The notes under the pieces are model-generated. The model searched no databases. It was not told the origin of the DNA and saw nothing but the letters and a program-made list of their open reading frames with translations. From the NCBI GenBank assembly GCA_000467715.1, contig AJFK01000198.1, forward strand, positions 1 through 39,555: a DNA stretch of 39,555 nucleotides. The letters are read 5' to 3'. Both the position numbers and the translations under genes were made by a program. This DNA is from Hysterium pulicare CBS 123377 (Eukaryota > Ascomycota > Dothideomycetes > Hysteriales > Hysteriaceae). Shown one piece after another: positions 10,641 through 20,466 of the stretch (positions within the stretch are counted from its first letter, which is position 1; every line of letters starts with the position of its first letter).

Positions 10641-10855
10641 TCATGTCTCCTGCATCTAGAAGGGTTACTCAGAGTGCCACCTTTGAGAGACGGACAACCC
10701 TGCCGAGACGAAAAACTACATTTCAAGAGGATATCATGCTGTTCTTCGAGGAAATCGTGAATATTATGCCACTGGAACCAGTCTCCACAGTTCCATCCAG
10801 GAGACCAACTGAACGACTAGAAGAAGCCCTACTGCGCAAAGATACGGTTCCTGAA

Positions 10856-10885
10856 CGACAGCAAAATAAGCGACAGCAAAATAAA
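10856..10885 (+). repeat. 15-nt tandem duplication (RQQNK)
   Basis: Two adjacent copies of a 15-nt unit, CGACAGCAAAATAAG and CGACAGCAAAATAAA, encode RQQNKRQQNK and are followed by a partial third copy. The high identity suggests a recent slippage or duplication inside the long gene. Confidence 0.85.
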
Positions 10886-10921
10886 CGGCAGCTTAGTATT
10901 GTCGAGCGGTACCCAACAACT

Positions 10922-10975
10922 ATTGAATGGCAATCAACTCTTGAATGGCAGCCCACTTTTGATTGGCAGCCAACT
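10922..10975 (+). repeat. 18-nt tandem repeat, three units (xEWQxT)
   Basis: Three successive 18-nt units encode IEWQST, LEWQPT and FDWQPT. They lie in the same frame as the segment from about 10615 and support that frame as the real one here. Confidence 0.85.
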
Positions 10976-12059
10976 CTCCCAGTGGAAGTTGTCGCCCCAC
11001 AAATTGAACGGCAATACACCAAAGCTATTGAAGCGGCCACAGTTGAAGACAATACTGGTAGCAGGACGTCCAGGGAACCTCCTTCTCTCCTCTCTCGTGA
11101 ACCTGCCTCCCTTCAACCACCTTTAGGACTGATGGATCAGGGAGGTGTAATTCAGGAATCTTCCCCATTGAGGAATTATTAAGTATAGATGAGCCGCCCG
11201 TGACCTTGGAGCCAACAGTTACGTTCCCAAGGCTAAGGAAGCCTAGTTCAACACCTGGAGTAGCAGCACCTCCTGCCCAAGTCGTAGAGGAGGCACTCCA
11301 TTTCAGGGACCCTGCGCGCGCTAGACCCCAAGTCAAACCTCGCCGAGCTATTGCGGTACTTCCAGAGCAGCAAATCCCTCCGGCGCCTGCCTACCCAAAG
11401 CGAGACACACCATCATGGACCAGACCTGACGTTTGTAAACCCCCTCGTGACCGAGCGAAGGCCCCTCCTCGATGCGAAGCGAAAGCATCTCTTCGTTTGG
11501 AGACGGATGACGAGGAATTTTTTGACGAAGAGCCTATTCCAAAGAGGCCCCAGCAGAAAATAGAGGCTCATGCTACCGACCGCCGAAAGCGAAAGTTCCA
11601 GAGCCTGTTCAAGAGAAAGCGTCAGACTCCCGTGGAAGAGGACCTTTCCCTGAGGGAGCAAGAGCGTCAGAAAGGAACGATCGCGAGCGGAGCGGTGTTA
11701 TCCGCAGAGTCTCGGGAGCTCCCCAGCATGCTTCTCGCACGTCGCAGGGACAAGGAACGCAAGATGCCGGTAGGCGTTGGTCGTCAAGACGAAATTCTAA
11801 ACGAGGAGAAAGAGCGAATACGTCAGACGAGGACCCTTGGGGTGATAGCGGGTACTTTAGTGCCAGAGACGCTCCGGAACGCCGGAGCGCAGCAGGAATG
11901 GGAACGAGCGATAATATACCGCGAGCAGGAGGTTCGGGAAGGAGAGCGTCCACAAAGAGACGCGGTCCCTCGCGAGCGGCAACAGGAACAAAGGCGGCAA
12001 GGGGACCGTCGGACTTGAGACCTTGGATAAAGTTCCGGGCAGGTGGAGAGGAGGAGAAG

Positions 12060-12086
12060 ACTGGACAGACTGGACAGACTGGACGC
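12060..12086 (+). repeat. 9-nt tandem repeat, three units
   Basis: The unit ACTGGACAG occurs twice and is followed by a third near-identical copy ending in GC. In the frame that is open to 12278 it encodes TGQTGQTGR. Confidence 0.85.
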
Positions 12087-12278
12087 TCAGCAGGACCGAT
12101 GAATGAAAAGGAGAAGTCTAGAGAGGCTAGAGGTGCAGCGAAAAGCAAGGATGAGAAGGAGTCTGTGAAGCCTTCGAGAATGGCATGGGGATTAGGCTGG
12201 GACCGAAGGAAGGAAGGAACTTTGAGAGGGATGACGAGAGGACTATTCGTGTACGGCTTGCTCGTTTTTGGACATTGA

Positions 12279-12716
12279 CCCTATGAATCACACTCACCTA
12301 TGACCTATTATTGATACAGTAAAGGGATATTGGCATCAGTGTGACATTAGGGGTGTCCGGTGTTCAATAAGCCATGCGGCTTTCAAAACTCATGGGACAA
12401 TCCAGAGGATGATTTCCGAAAAAAACGGCTTAGGAGCCACGTTAATATTGAACTTAGGCATATCTGGCTACCTTCGTCACAAGAGCACCTAATTTCAGTG
12501 AAGGGCTTTAATTAAGTTCCTCAGCTCCAGAAAGGTTGGCCAAGTGGCATTTGTACACGAAGTCGACCGTCGTTTCTGTGAATTCTGCATGCAGGAAGCA
12601 TCATAAAACCCTCTCTCCATCTCCCTTTACACATTCAATACTACATCCTCTTTACCCTTCTCAAGCTCCTCTTCAAGTCCTCCACTACGACTGTCCTTTA
12701 AACTCCACCGATCAAC
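12279..12716. other. Intergenic spacer
   Basis: This 438-bp spacer separates the end of the long gene from the small gene at 12717. The last ~110 bp are rich in CTC and CCT pyrimidine tracts, as is usual just upstream of fungal start codons. No gene is supported. Confidence 0.5.
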
Positions 12717-13077
12717 ATGCCTTACGTGGAACTGGACCCGAACGCCCCGCCAAGGGCGAAGAATTACTATAAGAGAAAGTGAGTGAGAAGACTCAGATTT
12801 GTTCAAAGAAAGCAGTAATAAAGCTGATGCCCTTAATTATAGCTTGGACGACCACGATGAAGAGAGACCCGGATCGTCATCAAGGAGTGTCTATTCTGAC
12901 ACGAAAACACTGGTAGAGCAGAGTGATAACGGGAAGAATGCAGGAAAACATAGGAATAGTGGGAAGGGGGTGATGTCGAAGGCTCGGGAGGCATTCAAGA
13001 AATCTGTAAGTGACTGTCACTGGTCAATTGGTATACCAGGCTTTTGCTTACTTTACAAGTGGATGAGTGGACAGTAG
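12717..13077 (+). CDS. Small hydrophilic protein, unknown function (80 aa, 3 exons)
   Basis: Exons 12717-12778, 12843-13005 and 13060-13077 give 80 residues. The start reads MPYVELDPNAPPRAKNYYKR, with the ATG right after a pyrimidine-rich leader. Intron 1 (64 nt) has a GTGAGT donor and ATTATAG acceptor, and its removal joins the frames correctly. The middle is charged (LDDHDEERPGSSSRSVYSD), followed by a Gly/Lys/Asn-rich part. Intron 2 (GTAAGT...TTACAAG) is 54 nt, a multiple of three without a stop. Retaining it would add 18 residues, including a CLLYK segment, and still end at the same TAG. I recognise no family; a short conserved fungal protein is plausible. Confidence 0.6.
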
Positions 13078-13891
13078 ATATGTTGGCTGTGCCAATGTCT
13101 TTTTAAGGGTCAATGAGGGGTTGGATCTTGTGCGTATCTATTTCTAGCGATTGTCCGGAACAGGTCTTTCGGCGGGAGATATACCTTGGGTAGGTGTGAT
13201 GTTGGTTATAGGATACCTAGGTAGATGTATAAATACCCTATTTGGAACTTGCTGGAGAAATGATTGGGTAACGCCGTAACTTAGGTACTCTGTCTGGTAT
13301 ATTGGTACTGTCAAGAAATGCTTCTTCGTGCTCAAGACAATACACATAATAGTACTTTTTCCTAATTGCGGAAGCTATGAAGCTTTAATGAAGTGTTAGA
13401 GAATTCATAATATCTGGCTCTGTCCGCCCCAACCAACTCCGGTGCTCGGAGCCTACATAGAACATTTAGGCTATGTTAAAGTCTTCAAAGCCAGTTACAA
13501 TCATCAAGCCAATATAGAAAGTAATCAGGCATACAGACTTGTGTGAGATTTCTATTTAAAAGGCTGGAATGTCACTTGTTAAAAGTGACGCAACTTTTAA
13601 AGCTAGAAGTTCTCTAACTGGACGTCTCTTCACCTTATAAATTCAACTTAGCCTCTTGAAAAAGAGTTTGATTAAGCTCAACCACGCGTAAGCGGTGATT
13701 ATGTTTGAAGCTCGCATTTATGGTTGATTTCATTGAATGATGTAACGGTGTTGCTTTGATTTACTTAGCCTCTTGTCACTGCACACAGACTCGAGTGTTC
13801 GCCTTTAAGGTAAACAACCATGGGCATAACCCGCTTACGATCTTTAGAGTCGCGGTAATTAACCTATACGTTCCAGTTACGAACCGTCACG
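13078..13891. other. Intergenic region
   Basis: This 814-bp region between the small gene and the F-box gene holds no supportable ORF. It contains CCTAGGTAG and CTTAGGTAC elements (about 13210-13290) and the overlapping inverted repeats at 13571-13600. Confidence 0.5.
13571..13600. repeat. Two overlapping inverted repeats (alternative hairpins)
   Basis: GTCACTT (13571-13577) pairs with AAGTGAC (13583-13589) over a 5-nt loop. TTAAAAGT (13579-13586) pairs with ACTTTTAA (13593-13600) over a 6-nt loop. Both are perfect and share the central AAGT, so only one could form at a time. It may be a factor-binding site or chance. Confidence 0.6.
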
Positions 13892-15241
13892 ATGGCAGTA
13901 TCGATGAACATGTTACCAACAGAGCTCCTTCTGGAGATCACCGGCCATCTTCGGCCGCACGACCTCTCACAACTTACAAGAGTTTCGAACTTTTTCCACA
14001 GCATCGCCAATCCGCTGTTATGGGCAAATATCGAACTCCATCGACCTGGGTTCCACAAAGTCAACCCGATTATTGAAGAACCTAGATTTCTTCCCATTGC
14101 TAGTCGAGAACGATCATAGCTAACCTATGCGGAACCACCGCCAAGTGAAGAATGGGGCCCCAGTGAACGGTTCGTCGACAAGAGGGATACCGAGCTGCGA
14201 CAACGAACCAATGATTTCTTACGTTGTTGCGATCAGTTGCGTAGGAGACATCAAGAGCGGTGGCTAGAGCTCTCGCAAGCGGTGCGGAGTTTGTGCATCA
14301 CGATTACCCCTCTGTCTCCCAAAAACTGCTGGAAAACGATACTGGATTTCGAAGGCTTTGAGACGCTTGAAGTCATCGCCGAGGGGTGCGCATGGGCACC
14401 TCCTCCTGTTTTTAGAGCTACCTCGCCAGCTGCTACCAGAAAGCTTCGCCATATTAGATTCAGAGGATACATCGACAACACGTTCGTGTCCTACATTTGC
14501 CAGTCCTCTGCAGCCAGCATCACAAGTCTCGATCTCGCGGTTCTCGAGCCTGCCAAATCTATGTGGGATGCTCGTGAGGATCGACTTTATATCCTGGCTC
14601 CAATTGGCTTGTTGTGGTCTCCGCTAGATGGAACGACAAACATGACTTCACTCACACATCTTCTTCTTTGCAAGCCTGGCAAGGTTCAGGAGGATGAAGC
14701 CGTCTACATCCGTGCAAATGAGGATCATATGGAGAAAGAGCTTCAAGGCTGGGCGTCCCTGCTACGTGCAGTTAGCGGCACTTTGGTTGAGCTGATTCTG
14801 GAATATCGTCCTATATTGTGCGATTTCAAGCTTGAGTACAGCGATCCTGTTGGATTTGGGGATGCATCAAAGGTCGATACTCTGTTCACTGACCGCATTG
14901 TCAAATCTGTTCTTTTGGATTCAAGGCTCGAGTGGTTAAGACTTCGAAGACTAACATTTCGTGGAATCCACCTGCTCTCCCGACGTTACTCTGGAATAAT
15001 GTGGCGGCATGAGGAATTGGAGGCCAGATTCCCAGGGGCCATGGTAGAGATTCTGCAAGGGACTTACATGTTCGTTCATACAGGATATGGATCAATCTTG
15101 CAGTTAGGTGGCAGTGATGGATTGATCCCAGACCTTTTGGATGCGGATGAGGATGGAACGAGTGAGGATGAGGAGGCTGATGACGACGGAAGTTCCCCAA
15201 ACGAAACAAGAGAAGATGACAGTGCCGATGACGAGGACTGA
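13892..15241 (+). CDS. F-box protein, with an in-frame TAG or a 60-nt intron
   Basis: The N-terminus carries a clear F-box (about residues 7-48: LPTELLLEITGHL, LTRVSNFFHSI, NPLLWANIEL), the element that binds Skp1 in SCF ubiquitin ligases. The C-terminal part resembles the body of fungal F-box proteins with no named domain and ends in a run of Asp/Glu. Both parts are in the same frame but are separated by TAG at 14117-14119. A 60-nt segment 14060-14119 starting with GTCAAC and ending ATCATAG is phase 0 and would remove the stop, giving 429 residues; its donor is weak. Otherwise the gene is broken by a nonsense mutation and could make a 75-residue F-box-only peptide. Substrate unknown. Confidence 0.7.
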
Positions 15242-15833
15242 GCTACATCATCAAAGGCTCGTCTCTGTCGGGTTCGCCGCCGTTAGGTTCGCCAGAAGGA
15301 ATAAGTGGAGGAGAATCGACTCCAGTAGGCTTGATCGTGCTCTGCACACCTCTTTAAAAGAGATCTTATAAAACCTTGGAGGTCGAGGAGGTTTGGAATA
15401 TGCTTTTTTCTATAACCTTGTCGAGGATGTTTCGATATGCTCTTTGCCGAAACTTGTTTCAACGGCAAAAGGGTCACTCGCTGGAAGATGAAAAAGCGGG
15501 TTGATCTGTAGCTACTTAAGAAGATAATATAATCATTCAAACATACGTACCAGTGGATTAGTTGATGAGAGTGATTGTCGTAAATGAACTGAATCGAACC
15601 TACTAGTCAGGATGGAAGACTGCCCCGGAAACAGTAAATACCAAGTTATCATTGATATGCATCCCTTTTGATATACTCTATGCTCTCCAATGTCTCCGAA
15701 AAGAATATTGGTAAAAGGAAGCGCCAATACCCAACCGTCTATGAACCCATCGACAAAGTCTCCGCTTCAGCGCATCCCAAACATATCATACCACTTGCGC
15801 TGCTCATGATAAATCAACACCCTCAGCTAGTCT
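15242..15833. other. Intergenic region between convergent genes
   Basis: This 592-bp region lies between the 3' ends of the F-box gene (+) and SSZ1 (-). It should hold both 3' UTRs. No gene, tRNA or strong repeat is visible. Confidence 0.5.
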
Positions 15834-17750
15834 TTACGCACTCCCATTCTGAGCTACCTTTGGCGCCGGCCATTGGCCCCTAACACCCTTCTTCCCACCG
15901 ACTTCACGCATGAAACACGTGACGCTCAGGTCCGCCGCAACATTGAGTTGCACTTCCACCTTCGCGCCTTTCTTCAATCCCTTCAATCCCGCTTCCCCAA
16001 GAACCTTGCCTACTTTCCACGTCTTCTCCCTTAGCTCTTCTTCTTCTTCGTCGCTATCATCGTCATCATCATCATCCTCATCGTCTGACCCCTTCTCTTC
16101 CTTCTCCTTCTTCGGTTTCGGCTCTGGTTTGGTGACTTTGATATGTCTGGCGCCTTCAACGATTTTTATGAGAACATCGCCGCCTTCACGGGGTGTGGCG
16201 ATAATAGCGCTTCTCCGGACGGGAACAGGGGTCTCGGCTTCGATAATGGCATGGAACACGCCGTTGCTTTCGTCCCCGGATATGCAGAGGACACCGACTG
16301 CATGAGAGAGATGAGGCGTCACCGTCACCATAGGATGCGTACTCTGCTCAACGTCTTCAGTGTCGAATTCTTGAATAAGGCTCGCTTGGATAGCGGCGCC
16401 CCTTGCCGCCAGTTCGCTAGGGTTGATGGCTGTGGGAGAGGTGGAGGGCGCGAGAATAGTAGTTGTCTCGGGGAATACGGATAGCAAGGATGATGCTATG
16501 CGCGGTGTGTGCGCTGTGCCACCTGCCAGGATGATTTCGGACACGTCAAGTGGGTCAAGCTGCGCCTTCTCCACCACGTGGGTGATGAGGCGTGTGAATG
16601 CAGCAAAGATCTTTGACGAGAGCATGTCAAAGCGGGTCCGGTTGATCGTAGCCGTAAAGTCCAAACCACCTGCCAGACTCTCGACAGAGAAATTAGCGGA
16701 GGTACCTATTGAAAGCGCTTTCTTGACAGCTTCGGATTCAAGCTTGAGTTTCGCTAAGGAGCGATCATTTTCTCGAGGATCGCCGCCAGATTTGTGCTTC
16801 TTGATGAATTCTTTTGCGAAGTGGTCCATTAGAACCTGGTCGAGCTGTGCGCCGCCAACATCATAGTCATGGGCTGTAGCCAGAATACTGTACATGCCAC
16901 CACGCGTGGCGATTACGGCCACATCGGAGCGCGTACCGCCCAGATCTGCCACGACAATTATCTTGTCGGCAAGTTTTGCTTCAGGTCGAGCATCATAAGC
17001 GAGGACTGCGGCAACGGGCTCGTTGATAAATTGTAACACTTCGATTCCAGCGACCGCAGCTGCTTTCTTCAAGGCCTCCTTCTGCGCATCTGAGAAATTT
17101 GTGGGGACAGTGATAACGGCGGCGTTCACGGACTTCCCGAGATATTCTGAAGCTGATTTTTTCAACCGCCGAAGGTGTCGGGTGGAGATTTCGGAAACAG
17201 TGATGGTGTTCTCGGTATCCTCCTCCGTATCTCTTATCTTGAAGGCAATTGTGGACTCATGTTGTATAGGGTGCGCAGATTGGTGGCATGGTGTCGGGTC
17301 AATTGATTTGAAGCTAGACAGCAATCAGCGCTACTATCATACGGGAAGGAAGAAAGAAGACGTACTCTTGTCCTAGAAAATCCCTGAAATATGCGACAGA
17401 GTTCTTCGGGTTTCGCACAAGTTGAGCCTTAGCCTGCGTTCCCTGATATTCTTCGCCTTCGACATATGACAATATCGTGGGAATCTGTCGGTCTGAAGCT
17501 GTGTTAGTTTTTCTACCCAAAAGAAAGGCCGCCTGTAATCTCATATAACGGCATAATGGGGAATTTCTGGACTGACCTCCGTCTTCATTTGCTATTACTT
17601 CTGCCTTTCCCTCCTGTTGGAAGTGTTAATCAACGCTTTCATCACACGATGGCTATATTGTCTTACACCAGTCGTGTACGCAATGGAGCTGTAAGAATTG
17701 CCAAAAGATATCCCAATTGCTACCCGTTGGGGGGGGTTCTCTTCACTCAT
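15834..17750 (-). CDS. ssz1: Ssz1, atypical Hsp70 of the ribosome-associated complex (575 aa, 4 exons)
   Basis: Ssz1 pairs with the J-protein zuotin to form RAC, which sits at the ribosomal tunnel exit and stimulates Ssb-type Hsp70 on nascent chains. Minus-strand exons are 17750-17667, 17613-17577, 17492-17366 and 17313-15834, all in frame. The start is MSEENPPQRVAIGISFGNSY, followed by NEDGDRQIPTILSYVEGEE. The phosphate-2 loop reads DLGGTRSD (about residues 206-213) instead of canonical DLGGGTFD, in line with the reduced ATPase of the family. NEPVAAVLAYD and ILAGGTAHTPRI are also present. As in other Ssz1 proteins only a short beta-type C-terminal part is present, without the alpha lid. An Asp/Glu run (about residues 492-509) lies inside that part. 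RRP40 is divergent, 289 bp away. Confidence 0.94.
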
Positions 17751-18039
17751 CTTGCTCGTCGGAGGTGCCGTGCTCTCAAACAAAACAGTTGATGAACTCA
17801 ATGTAAAATGTGTTCCTGGGGATATCAGTCGCAACGTTGGAGGGGTGAATGTCTGTGCTAGTCTGGGACTGCACATACTCCGACAAGAAAAAAATCAGGA
17901 AGTGGCGGGTAAACTTCGGAGTACTTCCGTCACTTTTCGCGAAATCTTGGCAGACAGCTTCGACATGAAGCATCAAAGCAGCCCTCCACCTCTTCGACTA
18001 TTTCGACTATTCACAGCAATTGTTCGTTCACACACTATC
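17751..18039. promoter_or_regulatory. Shared divergent promoter of SSZ1 and RRP40
   Basis: Only 289 bp separate the two start codons, so core promoter and 5' UTRs of both genes must share it. It contains a run of seven A at 17888-17894, a doubled TTCGACTATT element at about 17994-18012, and a CGG-N7-CCG site. That both genes use this spacer follows from the geometry; co-regulation is inference. Confidence 0.6.
17917..17929. promoter_or_regulatory. CGG-N7-CCG inverted triplets (candidate Zn2Cys6 site)
   Basis: The sequence CGGAGTACTTCCG has inverted CGG half-sites seven bases apart, the layout bound by many fungal Zn2Cys6 regulators. It lies near the middle of the SSZ1-RRP40 spacer. A match this short can arise by chance. 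Confidence 0.3.
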
Positions 18040-18909
18040 ATGTCTACCCCACAGACAGTCGTGCTTCCTGGGGACTCGATACCTCCTACTTCCCTTCCTT
18101 CCTATCAAAATTCAAAAAAAGCCCTCACGCTTGGACCTGGCTTGCAGCATATCCCACCAAATATCATCAATACTTCGATTGCCGGTGCTTTAACCACAGA
18201 CTCGCGAAAGAATGCTGCATGGGTTGAATACAATAGCGGACGCGTATGTGACTAGTCTTTACTCTTTCATACCTCATTGACCTCACTGGTTTTTTTTATA
18301 AACTTTCCCAACCTCCCTCCGCATCACTCCCATAAACGCTTCTCTCTCACTCCACTTGGCCCGATCACTAATTTGGCAGCATAGTATATCCCTCACCCCT
18401 CCGACCTCGTAATAGCTACTGTCCAGTCCTCCGTCGCCGAAGCGTACAACTGCATCCTTACTCCACATACCTCCTCAGCAAACCTTCCTCAGCTCGCTTT
18501 CGAGGGAGCCACACGTAAGACCCGACCTATTCTTACCAGCTCCTCTCTCATCTATGCCCGCGTCCTTACGTGCTCAAAGGATACCGCGCCTGAACTCACC
18601 TGCGTGGATCCCTCAACAGGAAAAAGTGAGGGTCTAGGCCCATTGAAGGGTGGCATGGTATTTGACATTAGCTTGGGCATGGCAAGAAGGCTCTTGGCGG
18701 GTAAGAAGGGCGGGGTGACGGTGCTAGAGGGGTTGAGTGAGAAGATCAGTTTCGAAGTTGCGGTGGGAAGGAATGGGTTGTTGTGGGTAGATGGCGGGGG
18801 TGTAAAGCCCACATTGGCCATCGGAAGGGCCATGCAAGAAGTTGACGAAAAAGCATCAGGGGAGAACGAGCAGCGGAAGATTGTTGAGAAGGTGCTGAAG
18901 GCGCTTTGA
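18040..18909 (+). CDS. rrp40: Exosome complex subunit Rrp40 (242 aa, 2 exons)
   Basis: Rrp40 is one of the three S1/KH cap proteins of the RNA exosome, which degrades and processes RNA in nucleus and cytoplasm. Exons are 18040-18243 and 18385-18909; removing the 141-nt intron (GTATGT...GCATAG) joins GR to YIPHPSDLVIATV in phase 0. The N-terminal domain contains VVLPGDSIP and LGPGLQHIP. The S1 region follows (about residues 69-150, with AFEGATRKTRP). The KH domain holds GMVFDISLGMARRLL and the hallmark VGRNGLLWVDGGGVK. The length matches fungal and animal Rrp40. It stands head to head with SSZ1. Confidence 0.94.
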
Positions 18910-19392
18910 GAGCTGCATGCAAGCTGCTCGCGAATTGTTAAGGGACATGCCCGTAATGAAGAAGGTAAGTTTCATACCTTCCACGATGGTACCGTGAAGG
19001 TCCTAATCCGTGGCTCTAGGGTGTGCCTGCTCCTATCAACTCGGGTGCTAAGGGTACGCATAGATCACTCGCACTTGATAATAGTCATCAAAGCCAGTTG
19101 CCCTCATCAAGCCTATCTAAAAACGTGCTAAGGTATACCAAAACCCACGAATTATTTTCGAAAAGACTTAGTCCTACAAGCAACATTCGCGCAGCCGCTT
19201 CGAGAGTCTTCCGGGACTTCTTCCTTGCTCGATTAATATCGCGTTCTCCTCATTTGGAACGCCATTCTAACATCCCGCCTACGCCTCCTTCGAAAGCTTC
19301 CATTTCGAAAGCGTAATGAAGACGGAGACGGCCCCACACGAGCTTGGAAAACATAGCCGCCACGTTCAACTCTCACTCTGTCTGCTTCCAAG
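18910..19392. other. Intergenic region
   Basis: This 483-bp region follows RRP40. A 97-codon open frame from 19023 lacks an ATG start and does not look like a protein. Near 19388 the sequence TCTGCACTCAC starts a short repeated motif that continues into the next gene model. Confidence 0.4.
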
Positions 19393-20049
19393 ATGTCTGC
19401 ACTCACGCCACCAGCTTCCACCACGTCTGCACTCACCCCGACCAGCTGGCTCCGCACCGTTTTCCCGCCTGCGGTAGACGAGAAAGTGAGAAGTTCACTG
19501 CGCGCGAAGAAGGACCTGTCATGGGCTCCATCACGGATTGGAAGATCAGAGCTTCGCGATATGCCCAGAGAAGGAAAGGAGGTGGTGGAAATCGGCCGTG
19601 TAAACGACTGCGGCGGAGGGGTTTGCTCCCAAGGCTGAGGCTAAATTTACTGTCATCGTCGCCGGCAAGCATCACCACAGCTGCTTTCTTTCCTCCTCAA
19701 ATCGTCTGCACTCCCTCCGCCCGCTGTGCATGACAAGTTCAACAGTGCCCGGGACTATGCGATGAACCAGCTCACGAGTAACCACCATGATATATACCTT
19801 CCTGGCATCGTTGTCGAAGCCATCGGACACGGATACGATGGCCTGGCGGACTTCATGACGCGCTTCCAGGCGAACATCCAGAAGAAATGCCACGCCGAGT
19901 ACATGGCTGATCTTGACATCTGGCACATCGTTGCTGTGTGTTGGGTGTATGGTTGGGTTGAACATCCCAGCTATATGGGGAATATTGGGATGTATTCAAC
20001 CGGGCATATGTGGAAATGTGCAGAGGAGTCTGAAATGGAAGAAGATTAA
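19393..20049 (+). CDS. Orphan protein, unknown function (tentative model)
   Basis: Two coding-like stretches lie in the same frame: ATG 19393 to a TGA at 19636, and a stretch reading VHDKFNSARDYAMNQLTSNH up to TAA 20047-20049. A candidate 81-nt intron 19600-19680 (GTAAAC...CACCACAG) is phase 0 and removes the stop, giving 191 residues. The C-terminal part is the more convincing one, with GIVVEAIGHGYDGLADFMTR and several Trp/Tyr residues. I do not recognise a family. The first exon could be wrong, because its composition is Ser/Thr/Pro-rich and it has an internal DNA repeat (TCTGCACTCACxCC). Confidence 0.4.
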
Positions 20050-20466
20050 ACATAGGAGACAGCGAAGAGACAGAGTGACCCCTAGAGGGGTCCAAAACGA
20101 CATGTCTGGAGGTTGGCATGACTTATACATACATCTCAGTCCGTGGCCATCGTACACTTTTTCAAATGGTAGAAGGGCGGTTGAGGTTGAGAGTCTTAGA
20201 TGCCGAGATGAAGTCGTAGGTCGCGGGCAATGAAAACACCCCTAGAAAGACAATAGAAAACTAATCAGAAAAAAAAAGAACCTGGAACCTGAGCAATTGT
20301 TCTATTTGTGAAGTTTTTGGTACTCCCATCAAGACAGCAAACAAAGCCAATCCTACATGTCCTCGCTTTGCTCCGACAGCGCCACTCTACCCAGCTACCC
20401 AGCTACCCACTCCAACCCATTCTTGCCCCTTTTCCGTCTCGCACCACACAACTGATCCTCCACCAT
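20050..20466. other. Intergenic region between convergent genes
   Basis: This 417-bp region lies between the orphan gene (+) and the AspRS fragment (-). It includes a CCCAGCTACCCAGCTACCCAC direct repeat near 20390-20410. No gene is supported. Confidence 0.5.

Larger units (their letters stand above)
8858..12278 (+). pseudogene. Frame-broken continuation of the long low-complexity gene
   Basis: Reading frames that look coding follow one another almost without gaps: about 8858-9124, 9117-10630 (with an in-frame TGA at 9216-9218), 10615-11160, 11155-11540 and 11526-12278. Each change is a frame shift rather than a clear GT-AG intron. The best proof is the repeat family at 10308-10640: its third unit starts in one frame (VIRQVSTYRP) and ends in another (SATFERR). 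The last segment contains SDEDPWGDSGYFSARDAPER and ends at a TGA at 12276-12278. Two breaks coincide with T runs (8865-8869 and 11518-11523), so assembly indels are a live alternative to true decay. A 9110-9221 intron could bypass the stop at 9216 in frame, but its donor and branch point are weak. Joined, the gene would span about 6.6 kb. Function unknown. Confidence 0.5.

Noticed and set aside
11609-12148. 179-codon minus-strand open frame opposite the tail of the long gene
   Set aside because: Composition is a mirror of the plus strand, and there is no start context or splice signal. The plus strand carries the repeats that make sense as protein.
15590-15600. GAATCGAACCT resembling the T-loop of a minus-strand tRNA
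   Set aside because: No matching acceptor, D-arm or anticodon arm can be folded around it.
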